DNA of 7,358 nt from DATJYV01 sp035499415 (GTDB lineage: Bacteria; Bacteroidota; Ignavibacteria; UBA10030), in contig DATJYV010000228.1 of assembly GCA_035499415.1 (NCBI GenBank), positions 1-7,358 of the forward strand. The letters run 5' to 3'. Under the pieces are notes generated by a model, which did no database searches, was not told the origin of the DNA, and worked only from the letters and a program-made list of their open reading frames with translations. Position 1 is the stretch's first letter, and each line of letters begins with the position of its first letter. Positions 5,523 to 7,358 of this stretch are shown in pieces. A program made the position numbers and the translations under genes.

Positions 5523-7358
5523 CACACCCTCCCTGGTTGAGTTTGACCCTCCTTGCCCTTGCCGCGCTCGACGAACAAATAAAGAGCGGGAAGAGTGAGG
5601 GAAGTTAAAAGAAGAGCCGAACAAAGTCCACCGACGATCACCGTGGCGAGCGGGCGTTGCACGTCGGACCCGATGCCCGTGGCCGTTGCGGCCGGGATGA
5701 GCCCCAGAAGCGCGAGGAGGATCGTCATGAGATTCGGCCGGAGCTGGATCAGGGAGGCCTTCCGGACGGCGTCGGCAACGCCGAACCCTTCGTCTTCGAT
5801 CAACCGATTGGTCCGGGACACGAAGAGGACGCCGGCGATAATCGATACGCCGAAGAGGGAGATGAATCCGATGCCGGCGGAGACGTTGAAATGGTAGCCC
5901 CGCAGAAGCAATGCCGCGATCCCTCCGATGAGCGCCAGCGGGATGCAGGAGAGGGCGATACACGCATGACGAATATTTTTGTAGAGGGAAAAGAGGATGA
6001 GAAAGATGATGGCGATGGTAATGGGAATAACGATCGCGAGACGTTGTTCGGCGCGGGCGAGATTTTCAAACTGGCCTCCCCAGGAAAGGGAATATCCCCG
6101 GGGCAGCGCGAGGCGGCTTTGGACGAGGCGCTCGGCTTCGGCCACGAAACTTCCCTGGTCGCGTCCGCGAATGTTCGTCCGTACCGATATCTGGCGTTTC
6201 CCGTCCTGGCGCTGGATGATCGTCGGACCGTCGATCATGCGGATACTCGCGAGCAGCGACATGGGGATTCGGGCGCCCGAATTGGACGTCACCATAAGAT
6301 TACGCACGGCTTCCACGGACCCGCGATACTCATTCGAATACCGGACGACGATATCAAACCGGCGGGCTCCGTCATATAACTTGCCCACGACCTTCCCGCC
6401 GATCGCCGCTTCGATCATCCGCTGAATGTCGCTGATGTTGATTCCGAACCGGGCCGTCGCAGTCCGGTCGATGTCGATGGCAAGCTGTGCCTGGTCGGCT
6501 TCCTGCTCGATCCCGAACTCTGTCGCTCCCGGGATTTCCTTGATCACCGCGAGGATGGAGTCGGCTTCCTGCCTCATCCGGCCGAGATCGTCGCCGTTCA
6601 AAAGTATCGCGAGGTCGGCGACGCTGCCGGTGACGGCTTCCGTCACGTTGTCGAGGATCGGTTGAGAGAACGATATCAGCGTGCCGGGGACCGCCTCCTC
6701 GAGCTCCTGCTTGATCTGCAGGAGGAGTTCTCTTTTCGATATTTTGTCCGTCCACGTTGAATAATTCCTGAGGCCCACGAGGATCTCGAGCCGGTTCGGA
6801 CCGTAGGGATCCGTGCCGTCGTCGTTTCTCCCGAGCTGTGTGATTGCGACATTCACTTCGCGATGTCGGCAGAGGGTTTCGCGAATTGTTTTGCAGTACT
6901 TGTTTGCTTCGTTCAGCGAGATGCCGACAGGAAAGAAGCAACGAATATTGAACGCCCCTTCATCGAGTTCGGGAAGGAATTCAGTCCCGATACCGCGCAC
7001 GCCGAGCGCGACGACAACCAGAACGATACCGAACGACCCGGCAACCACGGCCGATGCGTGCTTCCCGACGTATTCGAGCAATCGCTCATAACGACGCTCG
7101 AGCCAAGCATACGCGGGATTGTGCCATTCGATGGGCCGGGGGTTCTCCGAGCTGAAGTGTCTGCGATACATCATCGTCATCAGTACCGGAATGAGCGTCA
7201 GAGCGACGATCATGGACCCGGTAATCGCAAATGCCAGAGTGTAGGCCATCGGCGTGAAGAGCTTCCCCTCCACGCGCTGAAAGGAAAAGATCGGGAGATA
7301 GGCGAGGATGATGATGGAGATGGAGAAAAAGATCTCGCGGCCGACTTCGTGTGCGGAA
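5522..7358 (-). CDS. czcA: CzcA/CusA-type heavy-metal efflux RND transporter, C-terminal 611 residues (5' truncated by window edge)
   Basis: The reading frame is open from the right edge (first full codon at 7357) to the TGA at 5524-5522. Family members are ~1030-1060 residues, so ~430 are missing, including the TM4 acidic proton-relay motif that best separates metal subclasses. Visible in order: TM5-TM6 ('EVGREIFFSISIIILAYLP' through 'VEGKLFTPMA' to 'LIPVLMTMM'), TM7, 'GTEFLPELDEGAFNIR', 'GRNDDGTDPYGPN', 'SQPILDNVTEAV', 'AAIGGKVVGKLYDGARRFD', 'LSWGGQFENLARAEQRL', then TM8-TM12 with 'GFISLFGV' and 'VQRPLATVIVGGL'. These are hallmark heavy-metal RND (HME) sequences. Such pumps form trimers that work with a periplasmic adaptor (CzcB) and outer-membrane channel (CzcC) to expel Co/Zn/Cd/Ni or Cu/Ag; neither partner is in the window. 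The ATG-like GTG at 7273 is internal. Metal specificity cannot be assigned from this half. Confidence 0.93.
   Translation of the reverse strand, partial: SAHEVGREIFFSISIIILAYLPIFSFQRVEGKLFTPMAYTLAFAITGSMIVALTLIPVLMTMMYRRHFSSENPRPIEWHNPAYAWLERRYERLLEYVGKHASAVVAGSFGIVLVVVALGVRGIGTEFLPELDEGAFNIRCFFPVGISLNEANKYCKTIRETLCRHREVNVAITQLGRNDDGTDPYGPNRLEILVGLRNYSTWTDKISKRELLLQIKQELEEAVPGTLISFSQPILDNVTEAVTGSVADLAILLNGDDLGRMRQEADSILAVIKEIPGATEFGIEQEADQAQLAIDIDRTATARFGINISDIQRMIEAAIGGKVVGKLYDGARRFDIVVRYSNEYRGSVEAVRNLMVTSNSGARIPMSLLASIRMIDGPTIIQRQDGKRQISVRTNIRGRDQGSFVAEAERLVQSRLALPRGYSLSWGGQFENLARAEQRLAIVIPITIAIIFLILFSLYKNIRHACIALSCIPLALIGGIAALLLRGYHFNVSAGIGFISLFGVSIIAGVLFVSRTNRLIEDEGFGVADAVRKASLIQLRPNLMTILLALLGLIPAATATGIGSDVQRPLATVIVGGLCSALLLTSLTLPALYLFVERGKGKEGQTQPGRV
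5527..5534 (-). promoter_or_regulatory. Shine-Dalgarno of the DUF190 gene, inside the end of the RND gene
   Basis: The complement reads AGGGAGGG, 4 bases before the ATG at 5522. It is the strongest ribosome binding site in the window and fixes the DUF190 start at 5522 rather than any codon further upstream in the same frame. It overlaps the last codons of the RND pump. Confidence 0.7.

Noticed and set aside
5523..5963. N-terminal extension of the DUF190 protein (246-residue version)
   Set aside because: The upstream part overlaps the RND C terminus in another frame, is Arg/Pro-rich without fold, and the strong ribosome site at 5527-5534 marks the 5522 start.
5657..6379. Plus-strand frame of 240 codons opposite the RND gene
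   Set aside because: Its D/E/G/R-rich composition mirrors the RND coding strand; no domain or ribosome site was seen.

Overview
This 7.36 kb window is a high-GC, gene-dense piece of a bacterial chromosome devoted almost entirely to transition-metal handling. The outer-membrane receptor carries an N-terminal carboxypeptidase-regulatory-like domain followed by a TonB-type plug. That architecture is typical of the Bacteroidota/Chlorobi/Ignavibacteria (FCB) group, so a Gram-negative member of that group is the best guess. This is inferred from family architecture, not from a marker gene.

Layout, left to right: (1) 2-412 (+), the C-terminal part of a DtxR/MntR-type metalloregulator, cut by the left edge. 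(2) 413-743, a 331 bp intergenic region packed with palindromic repeats: two 62 bp copies differing at one base, each followed by a related hairpin in the opposite orientation. (3) 744-2174 (+), an Nramp-family H+-coupled Mn(II)/Fe(II) importer (mntH). (4) 2240-2656 (+), a single-domain UspA-like protein. (5) 2706-5171 (+), a TonB-dependent outer-membrane receptor. (6) A small hairpin between convergent genes. (7) 5223-5522 (-), a DUF190 (PII-like) small protein whose start codon overlaps the stop codon of (8) 5522-7358 (-), the C-terminal 611 residues of a CzcA/CusA-type heavy-metal RND efflux pump, cut by the right edge.

How they may work together: the plus-strand genes look like a metal-acquisition unit made of a sensor/repressor, an inner-membrane importer, a stress protein and an outer-membrane receptor. 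The minus-strand pair is a metal-export unit facing it. The receptor's substrate cannot be read from the sequence; manganese or another divalent metal is a hypothesis from neighbourhood only. No complete new system was identified. The points most worth following up are the paired, branched palindromes upstream of mntH, the possible metal-specific TonB receptor, and the His/Met-rich DUF190 protein coupled to the RND pump.
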